Part shown: piece by piece, positions 12,901-23,582 of the stretch
How the letters are laid out: every line of letters starts with the position of its first letter
Numbering within the stretch: the stretch's first letter is position 1
The notes under the pieces: generated by a model
Seen by the model: the letters and a program-made list of their open reading frames with translations, nothing else
Told to the model about the DNA's origin: nothing
The model's database searches: none
Assembly: GCA_000310025.1 (NCBI GenBank)
Contig: FN648435.1
Span: forward strand, 18,266 to 60,695
Length of the DNA stretch: 42,430 bases
Reading direction: 5' to 3'
Origin: Ectocarpus siliculosus
Taxonomy: Eukaryota > Sar > Phaeophyceae > Ectocarpales > Ectocarpaceae
Position numbers and translations under genes: made by a program

Positions 12901-15900
12901 GCCAGTACCGCTCGCTGCGGGGTCGACCAGAGGCCCAAGCGTAAGGGGGGCAAGGAGAAAAAATCAGCCTCAAAGCGAAGGAGTAGGCATGGCGGCAGCG
13001 GCAGCGGCGGCGGCGGCGGCGGCCGCAGACGCGCCGTCACGCGAGGGGGACAATGCCACGAGAGCGTGTGCCTACTCCCCGGGGTCCGATTCCTCCGATC
13101 GATTGCGTGCAATGCTCAACGCCGCGGGGTACTCACTCGAGCAACGCATCACATCACATCACCGGTTTGACACACCCACACCCACACCCACACGCATACC
13201 CTCCCGCACGAGTCCCCCTCACGGGGTCCCAGATCATGGCCTTTATCGAAGAATTGTTTTGTGTTTTTTCAACCGCACTGCTGCTGACGCCATTTCATTG
13301 GTCAGCCGGCTAGCGCGGTCGGTGCCAATCATTAAAATACAACCACGCAGACACACACGGCTTCATGTTGTTCACGTTGGTTTCCGTCTTTCAATCCGGG
13401 GAAAGGTCTAGCCTCGCTCCTTGACTCCCGTCTCTCACGGGGGGGGCAGACCATGGTGCCGTTACAAGCGTTGTCCGTTTTCTTGCCGAAACTGAGACGG
13501 ACGTGACGTCATTGGTCAACCGGTTGGAACGGTCGATGCTATTTTACGAACACCCCCACAACAACACAACCAAAAAAAAAAAAATGTTGTTTTCTCATTC
13601 TGACCCCTCTCACCTCTTCCTCTTTCAAGGTTTTCCACGTTGCGAAGGCTTTTGCCTCGTGGAAATTAACCAGAACGGGCGAGTCGCGCGGAAGCGGCAC
13701 CTCGTCAAACAAGGTACGGAGACGGTACTGGTGGAAGCCCGAGGGGCCCTGCAAATAAGTAGGCAGGGTGGACGCCAGGGGGGGGGGGGGGGGGGGGGAC
13801 TCCGTGAACAAAGAGCTGCGCAAGATTTTGTGCGACAATGGACGTCTGGCATTGGCGGAAACACACTCGTGGCCGAACGGTTCGCCGTGTGGCAGCGGAC
13901 ATCCTGTTGTTGTTAGTGCCTGCGGATCCTTCAGTGCATGCAGGCTTAAGCGGACCCAGAAAAAGCCAAATATCCAGCAGATGTATTTCCCGACTGACTA
14001 TGGAGACTTCATTCAACACTACACACCCCTCGACTTGAGTTATTGTACACGTATATACTTCGAAATAAATTTCATTCCGTTTCTATTTCCGGGCGTCTGG
14101 TAGCAAGCACAACCAACACACATTTACCGTGACTATACATCGGGATCGTTGCCGCCCAAAACCACGCACCCACGCCGGCAAACCGCGTACAAAAAAAATG
14201 TAGAAAACAAACCCGCGACGGACCATGACTTCATCATACAACTTCCCGACAAACATTCTGCCCGTCTTTCTTGTCTTCACTTCAAGTCGACGTTCACAAC
14301 ATTTTTTGCGTTCGTTTACTCCAGCCCGAGGTCACACAGAAGGGTTTCCTCTCCCTGAGGCCGGCCCCCTACTGCCTGTTCCCAAAAAAAACACACCCAC
14401 CGCGGCTCACCTCCGACACCCAGAACTGCGGCTTCTTGACGTTCCGAAACATCTTCCACCTCCACCCCACGTCCGACCACAGCTCCTGCCGCGCGTACCC
14501 CGCGTCCGCAACGAACTCCAAGAACTCGCCGTTGGTCACCATGTGCTTGGCGGCCTCGAAACTGGGCACGGAAAACTCGCGCGACCCGTACTCGTTGTCC
14601 CAGCCGAAGCTGCGCGTTTAGAATTAGCAAAATATATACGCGCAAAGCGGGCGTTGAGTTTTAGCGAAAACATATACGCAAAGCGCGGGGTCAGTTTCAG
14701 CAAAAACATATATGTATGCGCAAAGCGCGCGGGTAGTTTAAGCAAAACATACGTGCAAAGCACAGAAATCCTATCCGTTCGAGATGTAGACAACCACAGT
14801 CGAAATAAAGGGTGTTCAAGTGTGAGTGACGCATTTTTGCTTTGTTTCGATGCCGTCGAATTGCACCGTTGCCGGCCCATCCCACGTGGTGCCAAGGAGG
14901 GGGGGGGGTGGTCGGGTGGGATGCCCGCCGGGGTAGAGGGCAGGGGAGACGCAGAGCAGGAATCGCAGTGGCGTTTACAAGCCATGTTGGAAAGGGTGGC
15001 GGCCTCTTTTGGGTGGAGGGAAGTCGAGCTAAAACGATGACAGATGGCTCGTATTGACACGCACATTTCATGACCGCGACAGGTTTCTGTGTCCTGATGC
15101 CCGGACGTCAGTCGCCTCTTCTCTGTCGAACGACCTTGGGAGGTCGTCCCTCCCGATCTACTTTCTAGACAATTTGCTCGACCAGGCGTTGAAAATAGCT
15201 CGTAACTCAGGGGAACGGCACCTAGGAGGCGAGCCTTTCGTTCCTCGTGTTGTGGTCGGCACAAGTACGGGCAGCATTTTCTATTTGGCGACCTCGTGCT
15301 TGTCGACTACGCGCTGGTCAAAGCCGTTCCCAACGTTTCTCGTAACATACGAGCGGAGGAAAACGTCCGAGATAACGCCCTCGGGGGCACGGTCCCCACA
15401 GCTTCTTCGTCTGATTCTGCCGTCGTCTGCAACTTGCCCATTATCGTCCGGTTCAAAGACCATTGTGGGTACGAGGCGAGCTGTTCATTTTGCGTCCTAA
15501 ACAACTGACAACACACACACACTTTCCCGCACTAAGGCTGACGTCTTTTCATTGGTCAGCCGGTTAGCGCGGGCTAACAATAAATAAACACACACACACA
15601 CAAACCTCCGATAAAGTATGTACATAGAACGCGTACATATACGACGCGCCGACAGCTATGTATGGGCGCGATCCACACACACACACACCCCGAACGCACC
15701 TCGGAAAATCCTTCGGCTTCCCCAGGCGGACCACGCCTCCCTCCACTCGCACCAGAGGGTTTTCCATTGGAGGCGGTGTTTGCGAGCGGTCGCTGCTGCC
15801 GTCAGAGTCGGGGACGTGCGGGGCCGGCCACGTCGCCGGGCGCGAGACGTGCTCGAGGGGGAGCTCGCGGATCAACACGCTCGACGTCTCAACGTGGATG

Positions 15901-17324
15901 CGCTCGTGCTCCATGGCCATCGGCAGGGCCCAGTATGGGCTGTCCGCGCCGATGTTCGAGACCTCATCCTCGGGGGCGGCCTGTATGACGGAGGAAACCA
16001 CCCGGTAGACCTGCTGCCGGTAGGCGTGGACCTCTTGAAGGGTAGGCCACTCCATCTGTGGGGGAGGCGTTCGAACAACGGGGGGTGGGTACTCATGTTT
16101 CGCGTGCCTTCGATTCTAGAAGATTGATCACGCGTCATTGCGAGGACGGGGCATTATGGTCCTACCGGACCGAAGGGGGGGAGAAGGCGCAGGACGGATT
16201 TTTTCGGGGTTCGGGAGACTGCACGAGACTTTCTGCCAGGGCGCGAAATCGGGTGGAAAGGATAGGCGGAAAAAGGGCGCGCGAAGGAGCACAACCGGAC
16301 AACGGAGAACTCTGAAGCCGGACGCAATAAATCTGAGACGCTGCAGAGGTTTTTCCAGTTGAGTATAAGAATCGCGAGCACCGCTGAGGTAGAGCGTCTT
16401 CTGCTTAACCCCGGATGGGAGTTGCTTTGGCTAGGAGAGGAACCCGACAGGGAGGGGTAGAAAGTATGGGCGAGCGACGGCAATGAGATGGGGAGACAAC
16501 AACAACAACGACGACAACGACGACAAGAGAAAACAACAACAGGGGGGTAGAAAACGTTTTCGGCGGGGCTTGGGCGAGGCGCCTGAGATGGTAGAGAAAA
16601 TGCCCACATGCGCGCGCGGTCAATCGGAGTCCAACAGAGCGAACATAGCATGGCCCACTGGGAATACGCGTGCATGTGCGCCGGGAACCGCTCGGTCCGC
16701 TTATCCTCGCTCACGTTGTCATTGCCAACGTCGTCCCACGCCATCTCATCCACTCCTGTCTCTAGCAACGCCTCGAAGTAGGCGTTGACTGGTGCCTGTC
16801 GACAAAGAAGAAAAGCCATGTTCGCATCCAGCTTAGTATCGCAAAGTTCACTCGCGCGATAGACTATGCGGAGAAATAGTATAGGGTGAATGGCTGCTAC
16901 GGCATGCCAGCAGTGTATCGTTTCCCGGCACGTGTAGCCTACGGGCCGGCCGTAGACGCGTATACTACACTACATGCTGCACGAATGGGGAGGGCGGGAT
17001 TGCGAGGGACTGAACGTAATGGCAATGTTTTCAGCAAATGAGCTGGTTGCAGGATGCGATCCGGGATTGCGAGGGACTGAACGCAATGGCCACGTTTTCA
17101 CCACATGTTCTGGTGGGAGAATTCGATTCTCCCGACGGGTACGCCAAAACCCCTCTCTCGTGCCCCCTCTGTATCTACCCCCCCCCCCTCTCTGTGCTTA
17201 CCCTTCCATTTCTCTCTCTGATTTTTCCTCTCTCCCTGCCTCTTTCTCTCTCTCTCTTCCTCTCTCTCTCTGTATTTTTCTTCATCGCGCTCTCTTCCGC
17301 TCTCTCTCTGTGTATTCCTCTTCT

Positions 17325-17407
<83 letters not shown>

Positions 17408-19315
17408 GCCTGCAAGATCCCTGCAGCCCTTAGCTTGTTCACGTAGAGGGCGGCCGCGTGGCCGTAGTAGAAAATGAGGGGATGGCGGAGCCCGTGCAAG
17501 GGGCGAAGCAGAAACGCCTCCTCGCCCTGGAGACCGGCGAACAGGCTCTCGGTTAGCATCCACGAGTTGTCGAAGTAGGCCTGCAAAGACTGGACGACGA
17601 AGACGGCGGCCACAACCGCGGAGCAGAGGAGAAGAGAAAGAGCGTGAGCGCCGCTACCGCCTCCGAAGCAACAGCAAAATGGGATGTCGCTCCGACTCGC
17701 CAAGATAACAAGGACCGTCGACGTGGTAAACACGCACAGTCGCTATTTTCAGTAGTTTACGCATGTTTCTCGAGAGAAAACAAACACGCTGGACAAAGTA
17801 AAATCGGCTAGGTTGGGGTTGGGGTCTGCGTGGCCCCTGCCTGGTCTTTTTGGTAACGAACTCACGGCGGTCCGCCTATTTTCTTGCCGATATTTGGAGG
17901 CGGTGTGTGTGTGCATGCAGAGCTGTACACCATCAACGTCTCCATAGAACTGGAACACTGGCGGTACTCTTTCTCGAAACGCGCGTGTGTGGGACGGGTT
18001 TGCTGTGTGAGCGGCGTTCTGTTTCTTCTCCGGTGGCACGCTCGAAACCTATCGGATCGTGATGAACTGACACGTCCGCGCTTGGCGCACGGGCGGCGGT
18101 AGTCGGGGGCCATGGACGGGGCTACCGAGGGCGGCAGTGAGCCCTTCGGCAATCCAACAAGACCCGCGAACAGGCAACGCCGTTCACAACCGGCCTCCAC
18201 TTCCCTGGCTCTCGTTTGGCGCGAAAGCCAGATTTCTCACCGCCGTGTGACTCCATCCAGAGAGTGTCTTTTACCTCCTCTATGTGTTTTTGATGCCCCA
18301 CCGTTTTCCCACCTGCGGTCGGTGCTTGCGATTGATGTGATTGCGACAAGGATTCAGCGCCGTCCCTTCCCCTCATCGAGCGTGGAGTCAAGTGTATATT
18401 ATCACCCACGAAATCGATGCTTTCCACCGCAGCATGTAAACAATACTTTTCTCACTCGACAGAGAGAGAATCGAACTCACAACCCGGGGTGCTTGTTCTG
18501 CAATCTTAAGAAAAATAAAGTGTAGCCTCAACATCAAAAACTGCTGGAAAAAAAAATTCTCTTCTCGTGGGGGGGGCCGATCCTATATCTGCTCTTGGTG
18601 CTGCCACGAGAAAACCTGACCGGTTTCCTTCACAAGAATAGCGGTGCCTCGTTGCGACCATGCAGGGTTCACGGGATGACGGCCGTCGGAATGATCCGTC
18701 CGTGCATCGAAGAAGTGGCATGTTTCGCTCGGAAGACAGACGCGGCACCACCACGCCACTACACGGCAGGAACGCACGATCGATCATCGCTCACGCGGGG
18801 TGGGTACGCACGTATGCGCCCATCAGCTTCTTGTAGAGGCCCCGCTGTGTCCCCTTTTCACTCCCCCGCTTTGCCACCGGCGCAGGAAAAAAAAAAAGGA
18901 CTATTTAGCTGCAGTGTTTCACTCCATGAAACTAACCGGTAACCGGTGACAACTTTACTCAACGACTCGCTCACTCCACATAATACCGTGCGCAGCGCGA
19001 GAAAGAAAGAAAGGCGGGCCGGCCGGGCCGGGAGTGCAAGCGTACCTGCTTGGTGCAGTCCCGGAGGACGAGCTGCGGCAGGGACGAAATTTTCCCGTCT
19101 TCTCGCCTCCCTGGCACCTCCCCTTCCTCGGAAGGCCGTCGCCCGGTCCACCAGCCGTCAGAGCGGGGCCCGAACAGGTCGCCCGGTTCAGCCAGGGGGG
19201 GGGGATCAACACCGCGGTCGGCCTCCCGCGGACCCTCGCCATCTCGGTCATGGCGGTAGGGGTCTTGAGCCGCGGCGGCACCGGTCGAGAACTGGACGGG
19301 GAGAAGCGTACACAT
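6977..19315 (-). CDS. ovoA: 5-histidylcysteine sulfoxide synthase / ovothiol methyltransferase OvoA (15 exons)
   Basis: The enzyme couples cysteine to histidine oxidatively using non-haem iron, and its C-terminal methyltransferase then completes ovothiol A, a cytosolic antioxidant. Exons, high to low: 19315-19046 (start uncertain), 17589-17410, 16795-16715, 16055-15700, 14609-14411, 13748-13614, 12835-12734, 12204-12029, 11624-11570, 11142-10953, 10008-9813, 9508-9393, 8758-8558, 7999-7800, 7120-6977. All junction phases agree, giving 776 residues plus exon 1. Seen in order: the N-terminal DinB-type domain with the HX3HXE iron motif HERIHVE (15908-15888); the FGE-sulfatase domain (SFGWDNEYG, GNAWEW, HQHAGFR); the SAM domain with VEVGCGAGG in exon 12; and the family C-terminus ending ATVWRRD. 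Exon 1 is recognised by WWTG and CTKQ; its 5' limit is unsure. The start may be 19315, or 19251 if a 10-base C run (minus strand) has lost one base. Intron 2 uses a GC donor. No inactivating change is visible in exons 2-15. Confidence 0.93.
8786..8864 (+). repeat. Interstitial telomere-like tract in ovoA intron 12
   Basis: GGGTTA and GGGTTTGGGTTA units are interleaved with two copies of a GATCAGGGATA spacer. On the ovoA strand it reads CCCTAA-rich and ends about 27 bases before the acceptor of exon 13. Confidence 0.75.
9264..9341 (+). repeat. Two-copy tandem repeat, 40-bp period
   Basis: Two copies of a unit containing ACCACATCGTGAGT and GTTCCACGG lie in ovoA intron 12 and differ at a few positions. 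Confidence 0.7.
9393..9508 (-). other. ovoA: OvoA exon 12: SAM-binding motif of the methyltransferase domain
   Basis: Encodes the glycine-rich motif I (VEVGCGAGGASFEL) of a Rossmann-type methyltransferase. Exons 13 and 14 continue the domain, with ALEANKSLID resembling the motif II acidic region. Its presence means the gene encodes the complete bifunctional enzyme, not only the sulfoxide synthase. Confidence 0.85.
9711..9763 (+). repeat. Dispersed repeat family, divergent partial copy
   Basis: Matches the right half of the 6520-6618 repeat (CGAGGTCAA, then GTCAAACGA, ending ATGAGTACACC) with several substitutions. Lies within ovoA intron 11, next to the exon 11 donor. Confidence 0.6.
12352..12589 (+). 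repeat. Intronic repeat copy A (ovoA intron 7)
   Basis: About 238 bp sharing long identical blocks, in the same orientation, with 13266-13498: TTTTCAACCGCACTG, GTCAGCCGGCTAGCGCGGTC, GGCAGACCATGG and GTTTTCTTGCCGAAA. The copies sit in the two introns flanking exon 7. A partial repetition of the unit's start follows at about 12590-12645. Confidence 0.85.
13266..13498 (+). repeat. Intronic repeat copy B (ovoA intron 6)
   Basis: Direct-repeat partner of 12352-12589. It too is followed, from about 13500, by a partial repetition of its own beginning (GACGTCATTGGTCAACCGG), so the unit probably existed as a head-to-tail array. Confidence 0.85.
13779..13798 (+). repeat. 20-base G homopolymer in ovoA intron 5
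   Basis: A pure G run directly upstream, on the gene strand, of the exon 6 acceptor region. Its length is probably unreliable in the assembly. Confidence 0.8.
14612..14765 (-). repeat. Minisatellite of about 45 bp abutting ovoA exon 5
   Basis: About four imperfect units built on CGCAAAGCGCG and AGCAAAACATATACG (plus-strand reading). The unit nearest the gene contains the exon 5 acceptor itself (aacgcgcag, ending at 14610). Confidence 0.75.
15538..15598 (+). repeat. Intronic repeat, third partial copy (ovoA intron 4)
   Basis: Shares TTTTCATTGGTCAGCCGG, then TAGCGCGG and a CACACA tail, with the copies in introns 6 and 7. Only about 60 bp of the unit is present. Confidence 0.65.
15888..15908 (-). 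other. ovoA: OvoA iron-binding HX3HXE motif
   Basis: Exon 4 encodes HERIHVE. The two His and the Glu match the conserved HX3HXE signature of the DinB-like domain in OvoA and EgtB-type sulfoxide synthases. The downstream SSVLIRELPL also fits OvoA. Confidence 0.9.
16995..17120 (+). repeat. Two-copy tandem repeat, 67-bp period, ovoA intron 2
   Basis: CGGGATTGCGAGGGACTGAA occurs at 16995 and 17062, followed in both by an AATGGC block and a GTTTTCA block. Confidence 0.75.
17329..17404 (+). repeat. CT/GA microsatellite at the start of ovoA intron 2
   Basis: More than 35 uninterrupted CT units. On the gene strand this is a GA tract starting five bases after the GC splice donor of exon 2. Confidence 0.95.
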
Positions 19316-20766
19316 CGGCGGTTGAGCAAGGATTTGTATGTGTTTAGTCATGAGGTGCGGCATATGCCGCCGATAGTGTAGGACGGGGTTTGCTGTTGTG
19401 TACACACGATGAGAGTGTTTATGGCCAGGTTTGTTTTTTTGTCGTTGTGGGCTTGCGTGGCGGTTTTTTCAAGTAGGGAGTTGAACTGCTCCGATTTCAT
19501 GAGAGCGTTCTTGGCGCCATTGCTGCCGAAACACTGCTGCTGCAGCATACTTGTAGACAAAGGAGCATCAAAACATCCAACACTGTGTAGTCCAGATAGT
19601 TGCGGCGGCCGAGCACCTGTTAAGGCGGGGCAGACACAGCAGTAGTCGGCCACCCGAACCCTCATCTACGAAGATGGGGTGTGGCGACATATAATACGTG
19701 GCAACAACACCTCTTCTTCACCTCACTTGTATAACAAGAAAAAAAGTGTAATCGTCGAACCGACAAAATATGGTTTTTAGTAAGGAAAACAACATAAATA
19801 AGAGGTCAGAAAAAGATTTTTCCTTCGTACCGTAAGTTAACAAACTTCCAGGGTGCGGGGACTCCCGCCGACTGTGCCAGCATCTGCGGCGATCGATTGC
19901 TGGCATGGTACACAGCAAACACCAAGACTACGACGTCGGCGCCTGAGGCATGACCGGATGTGACCACACTGGAGTTTAGATTGCGCCGCATTTTATAGCT
20001 GGCCACGCACATACACGAAGCCCAATATTATATTTGCAACGCCTGACAGTTTTCCATAAAATGACTGAAGTTTACAACAGAGGACACCCTTGCGCGGAAA
20101 GAGGCCGGGTACCTCGCCACAGAGCAAAGCCAACGAAGGAAGAGACTTGACAGCTGCTGTTGGTGATACCAAAGCATGTCATCTACTTGGGGGGTTGCGA
20201 TCCGACCCTCCCCAATAGAGATTGGTGTCGCCAAATATGATGTGGAAAATGAAGCACGTGAGATTCTACTTAGAACACAGAAGTTCAAATATCCCGCCGC
20301 CACGCGACACCGCACGCAACAGGTCTACACTCTCTGTGTCAGATGAAACCCACGATGGGCAAATCACTGAATTCTCAATGCGCAGTTTTCCATCGCAACA
20401 CGTGGCGGGTGCTAAGAAAGCCCACAACCCCCTCTTGTATCACCAGCAGTTCTCAGTCCACACGGCTCTCTCCAATACGGCCACGTCATCAAGAAGACAG
20501 GGGTTAGACCGGTTAACGTTATGTAGAGGTCGGCCGTTAGGGCGCTATAACACACCCGCACCAGCAAACAGCGACGTGAAACCACCTCTAATACCACTGC
20601 GACACACGAACAGGGAGGCGTCGCGCTTTTTAAATGTTTTTGGATGCAGAGAGGGCCCGGTAGTGGTGCTTTTTGTTTTGAAAAAAAAAAGCTGTTTAGA
20701 GGGATTCCATAGAGATGTATGCGCGAAAAAAAAAACGGAAATTTGACCATGAGGGGGGGGGGGGGG

Positions 20767-20865
20767 GTGTACTCATAATCGTGCATGCCGTAGTCGTTAG
20801 ACCATTGACCTCGCATCCCTACAAAGCCGGGACGGAGCACGCCGGGTTCTCACCGGGCCAGGCTC
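20767..20865 (-). repeat. Dispersed repeat family, copy 2 (inverted)
   Basis: Reverse-complement copy of 6520-6618, nearly identical over 99 bp. It lies beside a G homopolymer, as copy 1 lies near a C homopolymer. Confidence 0.75.
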
Positions 20866-21917
20866 TCACATCACCAAGCGCGAAGCGCCGTGAGGTATTC
20901 GGCGAATCGCATGAAGGGTGCGCTGCATCCTGCTAAGGGTGTTCGGCACCTTGTGCTTACTTCGTTGCGTACGGATGACAGCTGCGCATGACTTAAATTT
21001 ATTTTCTGGTGCTTTCACATCCAGAGACAGTTGTAAACGCTGTGTAACTGCCTCGAGGGTGCTTGACCAATTTAACATAACGTGCGATTATCCCCTTTGC
21101 GCGGAGTGACGGTTCTCGACCACGCACAACATGATATACTCGACCACCATGATGGTTACCGCCAAAAAAAAGCAAAAGGCAAAAAAAGAAAGGGGCAACC
21201 TTGTTGCCGAGTTCACTAAGTGAATTGGCTTGTTTTACAACATCGCTGCCAATCGACGAAAACCCAACCCCGATGGCAAACACCGGGGGGGGCGACTTGT
21301 AAGGGGCGGCTGCGAGGGGAGTGGGCAAAATATACGAAAGACGTCCGTCTGTGACCACGCTCGATAAATACGCAGCAGACTTGGGCCCATTTCACCATCT
21401 AGGCACCAAATTGCAATCTAACACTCGCCCACAAAAAGTAAAATTGTGTCCCAACCGCTACATTTTCAATCCGTGGTCGGTGCGTGTAGATATTGTAGCA
21501 CAGCATCTGTGCCGATACAAAGTCATGTCAAGTCGGGCAGCGAGCGTCGCCGCCCAAAACTAACCGGGGCAGGCGTGATTTTTTTTGTTTTCCGCTGCTG
21601 CTTCTGCTGCTGTCTGTGCTCAGCAGCTGCTACTGCTGCAAGATACATACACATAGATGAGACAGGGAAAAACAGAACTTTCGCTGACGCTATGGATTCA
21701 TTGCTATTATAGTCTATGACTCTTTTATTTTCTATAGGTAGTCTAGAGATGCCTTCGTTGCGTTGGTTGGGTCATACTGACAAGATTTAAAAAAAAAACA
21801 TGGGCAAGGGGGGCGGGAGACACACACCGGGAGAGCGAGGCGAGAGGGTATGCCCTATACTGCTGTTAGCTTTCGGTGGAGGAAGCGAGAGGACAGAAAG
21901 AAAGCCTTCGGGTATGT

Positions 21918-22136
21918 ACCGTATATGACACAAGATAACACACCCCCTGGACCGATTTTCAAAGCTCGATTACTCCACGACGAAGAGGATGCATAAATGA
22001 AATAATACGTTTTCGAACAGCTCTCGACGAGACGGTTCCAACGCCGCCGTTTTCGGCGCTGTGACTCTTCCTGCTGTTGAGAAATCGAGCTTTGAAAATC
22101 GGTCAAGGGGGTGTGTTATCTTGTGTCATATACGGT
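21918..22136. mobile_element. Foldback inverted repeat (54-bp arms, 111-bp loop)
   Basis: Arms at 21918-21971 and 22083-22136 are inverted copies with one mismatch in 54. Each runs from ACCGTATATGACACAAG at the outer end to CTCGATT at the inner end. RNA across it would form a long hairpin. It could be a small foldback transposon or a MITE end pair; no target-site duplication was established. Confidence 0.85.
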
Positions 22137-23333
22137 ATGTTGGTGGTGTGCGTTTGTTGTCATCATCAGCGAGCGAGAGAGAGAGGACAGAGAGAGGCAC
22201 AACAACACACGATGCTAGACACCACCATTGATAATGCATGTACTGCTGTAACCCTCTCCTCTAAGGGCCTAGGGTGCCACCTGTGTCTTCCGTGCTACAG
22301 TAGTCTGGTCACCCATCACACGCTATAAGGTTGCCGGATGAAAGCTCGAAGCAGAGAGAGGAACAGCGTTTTTTTCTTTTTTTTCGCTGCAAGCTGATGG
22401 TGAATAACACCCCCCCCTCTCTAGCTCATGATGATGAGCACCACCTCAATAAACGCGCGAGCCTACAGGTACTTTTTTCAACACAAAAAAAACAAGGTGT
22501 GGCGATACTGGACTGTGTGGGTTGCAGCGACGTGTTGTGAAAGGTCTGCTCTGACAGGTTGTTGTGGGGGCGGGCTGCGTGAGGATGTTGTTGTTGTTGT
22601 TGTTTCTCTCACATTGTATCCCCGGCTAGAGGTACGCCTGATTCTGTCTGACATCATTCTTCTAAAAAAATCTACAGTTTTGGACCCAAAAAGTCGCAAG
22701 CAGCCAGCATCCACACGTCCCAAACGATAGTTGAGCACCACAGCTACTCGTCCCACTACTCCAAACGGTGGCCTACAGCGCTCGCGAGATCGATATCCAG
22801 TGCAAAAAAAAAGGTGGCGCAATCTACTTAAACTCCTGACACTGACATGCTCACCCGCACTCACTCTAGATGTTTTCTGTTGGCACATGCGTGAATGCAT
22901 GCACCAACGATGCATGCACCAACGACCATTGTAATGTATACAGCTCATGCGCAAACCCACCAGCGCCGATCGACAAAGAGAAAAAAGAGACTGCATGTTA
23001 GGAAAGAAGCGAACACGTTCAGCTACACATACAAATGCCACGGCGGTTTGATGATTGTGATGGTACGCGTACGTACGTACGTACGTAGATGTTTATATAC
23101 CAGCCCCGGCAGTGTCGACAGCGAGAGTATCGGTGCTTTGGGCCGAAAGATGTGTACTTACGGACAGACAACGGAGTTGAGACAACAATGGTTGGTGAAC
23201 ATCTTGTTTGTCAGGATCCATGCATGCACAAAACACGTTATTTTTGCGTTCGTTGCGCACTCAACGACTCTCACCTGTGTAGTTGCTCGTACCGCTGCTG
23301 TAGGCGTCACTCTCCTTGGGGCAACCGCCGGCC

Positions 23334-23529
23334 TCACGCCGCCTTGGCGAGCGGGACTGTTGGCGAGCAGGGCACCGTTTCCAGCAAGTGCAGCGGCAGC
23401 ATGATTCGTCTGTTGAAGCCGTCGCGGTCCGAACCCTGCGCGAAGCAAAATCCGGGAGAGTAGGGGGAGCGGGCGGCCTGCGAGTGTGTGTTGGCGAGGA
23501 GCTCGTTGTACTTGAGACCGCGGTAGACG
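23334..23529 (-). CDS. Possible terminal exon of an unrecognised gene
   Basis: This minus-strand frame reads SSVYRGLKYNELL to the end PLAKAA and stops with TGA at 23336-23334. Nearly every codon ends in G or C, as in the ovoA and RPN11 exons, which is why I prefer this frame to the overlapping plus-strand one. I do not recognise the family. No upstream exon could be joined with confidence; acceptors near 23545-23570 are weak. It may be a relic exon. Confidence 0.35.
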
Positions 23530-23582
23530 GAAGAAGAGCCGCGCAAAAGCGCTAAGACTGGGCCCGGAACGCCGGAGGACAA

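Larger units (their letters stand above)
19316..23333. other. Non-coding stretch upstream of ovoA
   Basis: No gene recognised. Any ovoA promoter would lie at the left end. It contains the second dispersed repeat copy (20767-20865), a G-run at 20753-20767, and the foldback element at 21918-22136. Confidence 0.5.

Noticed and set aside
17098-17733. 211-residue minus-strand frame with a long Arg-Glu run
   Set aside because: Only the part above 17410 is coding (ovoA exon 2); the Arg-Glu run is the GA microsatellite in the intron read through.
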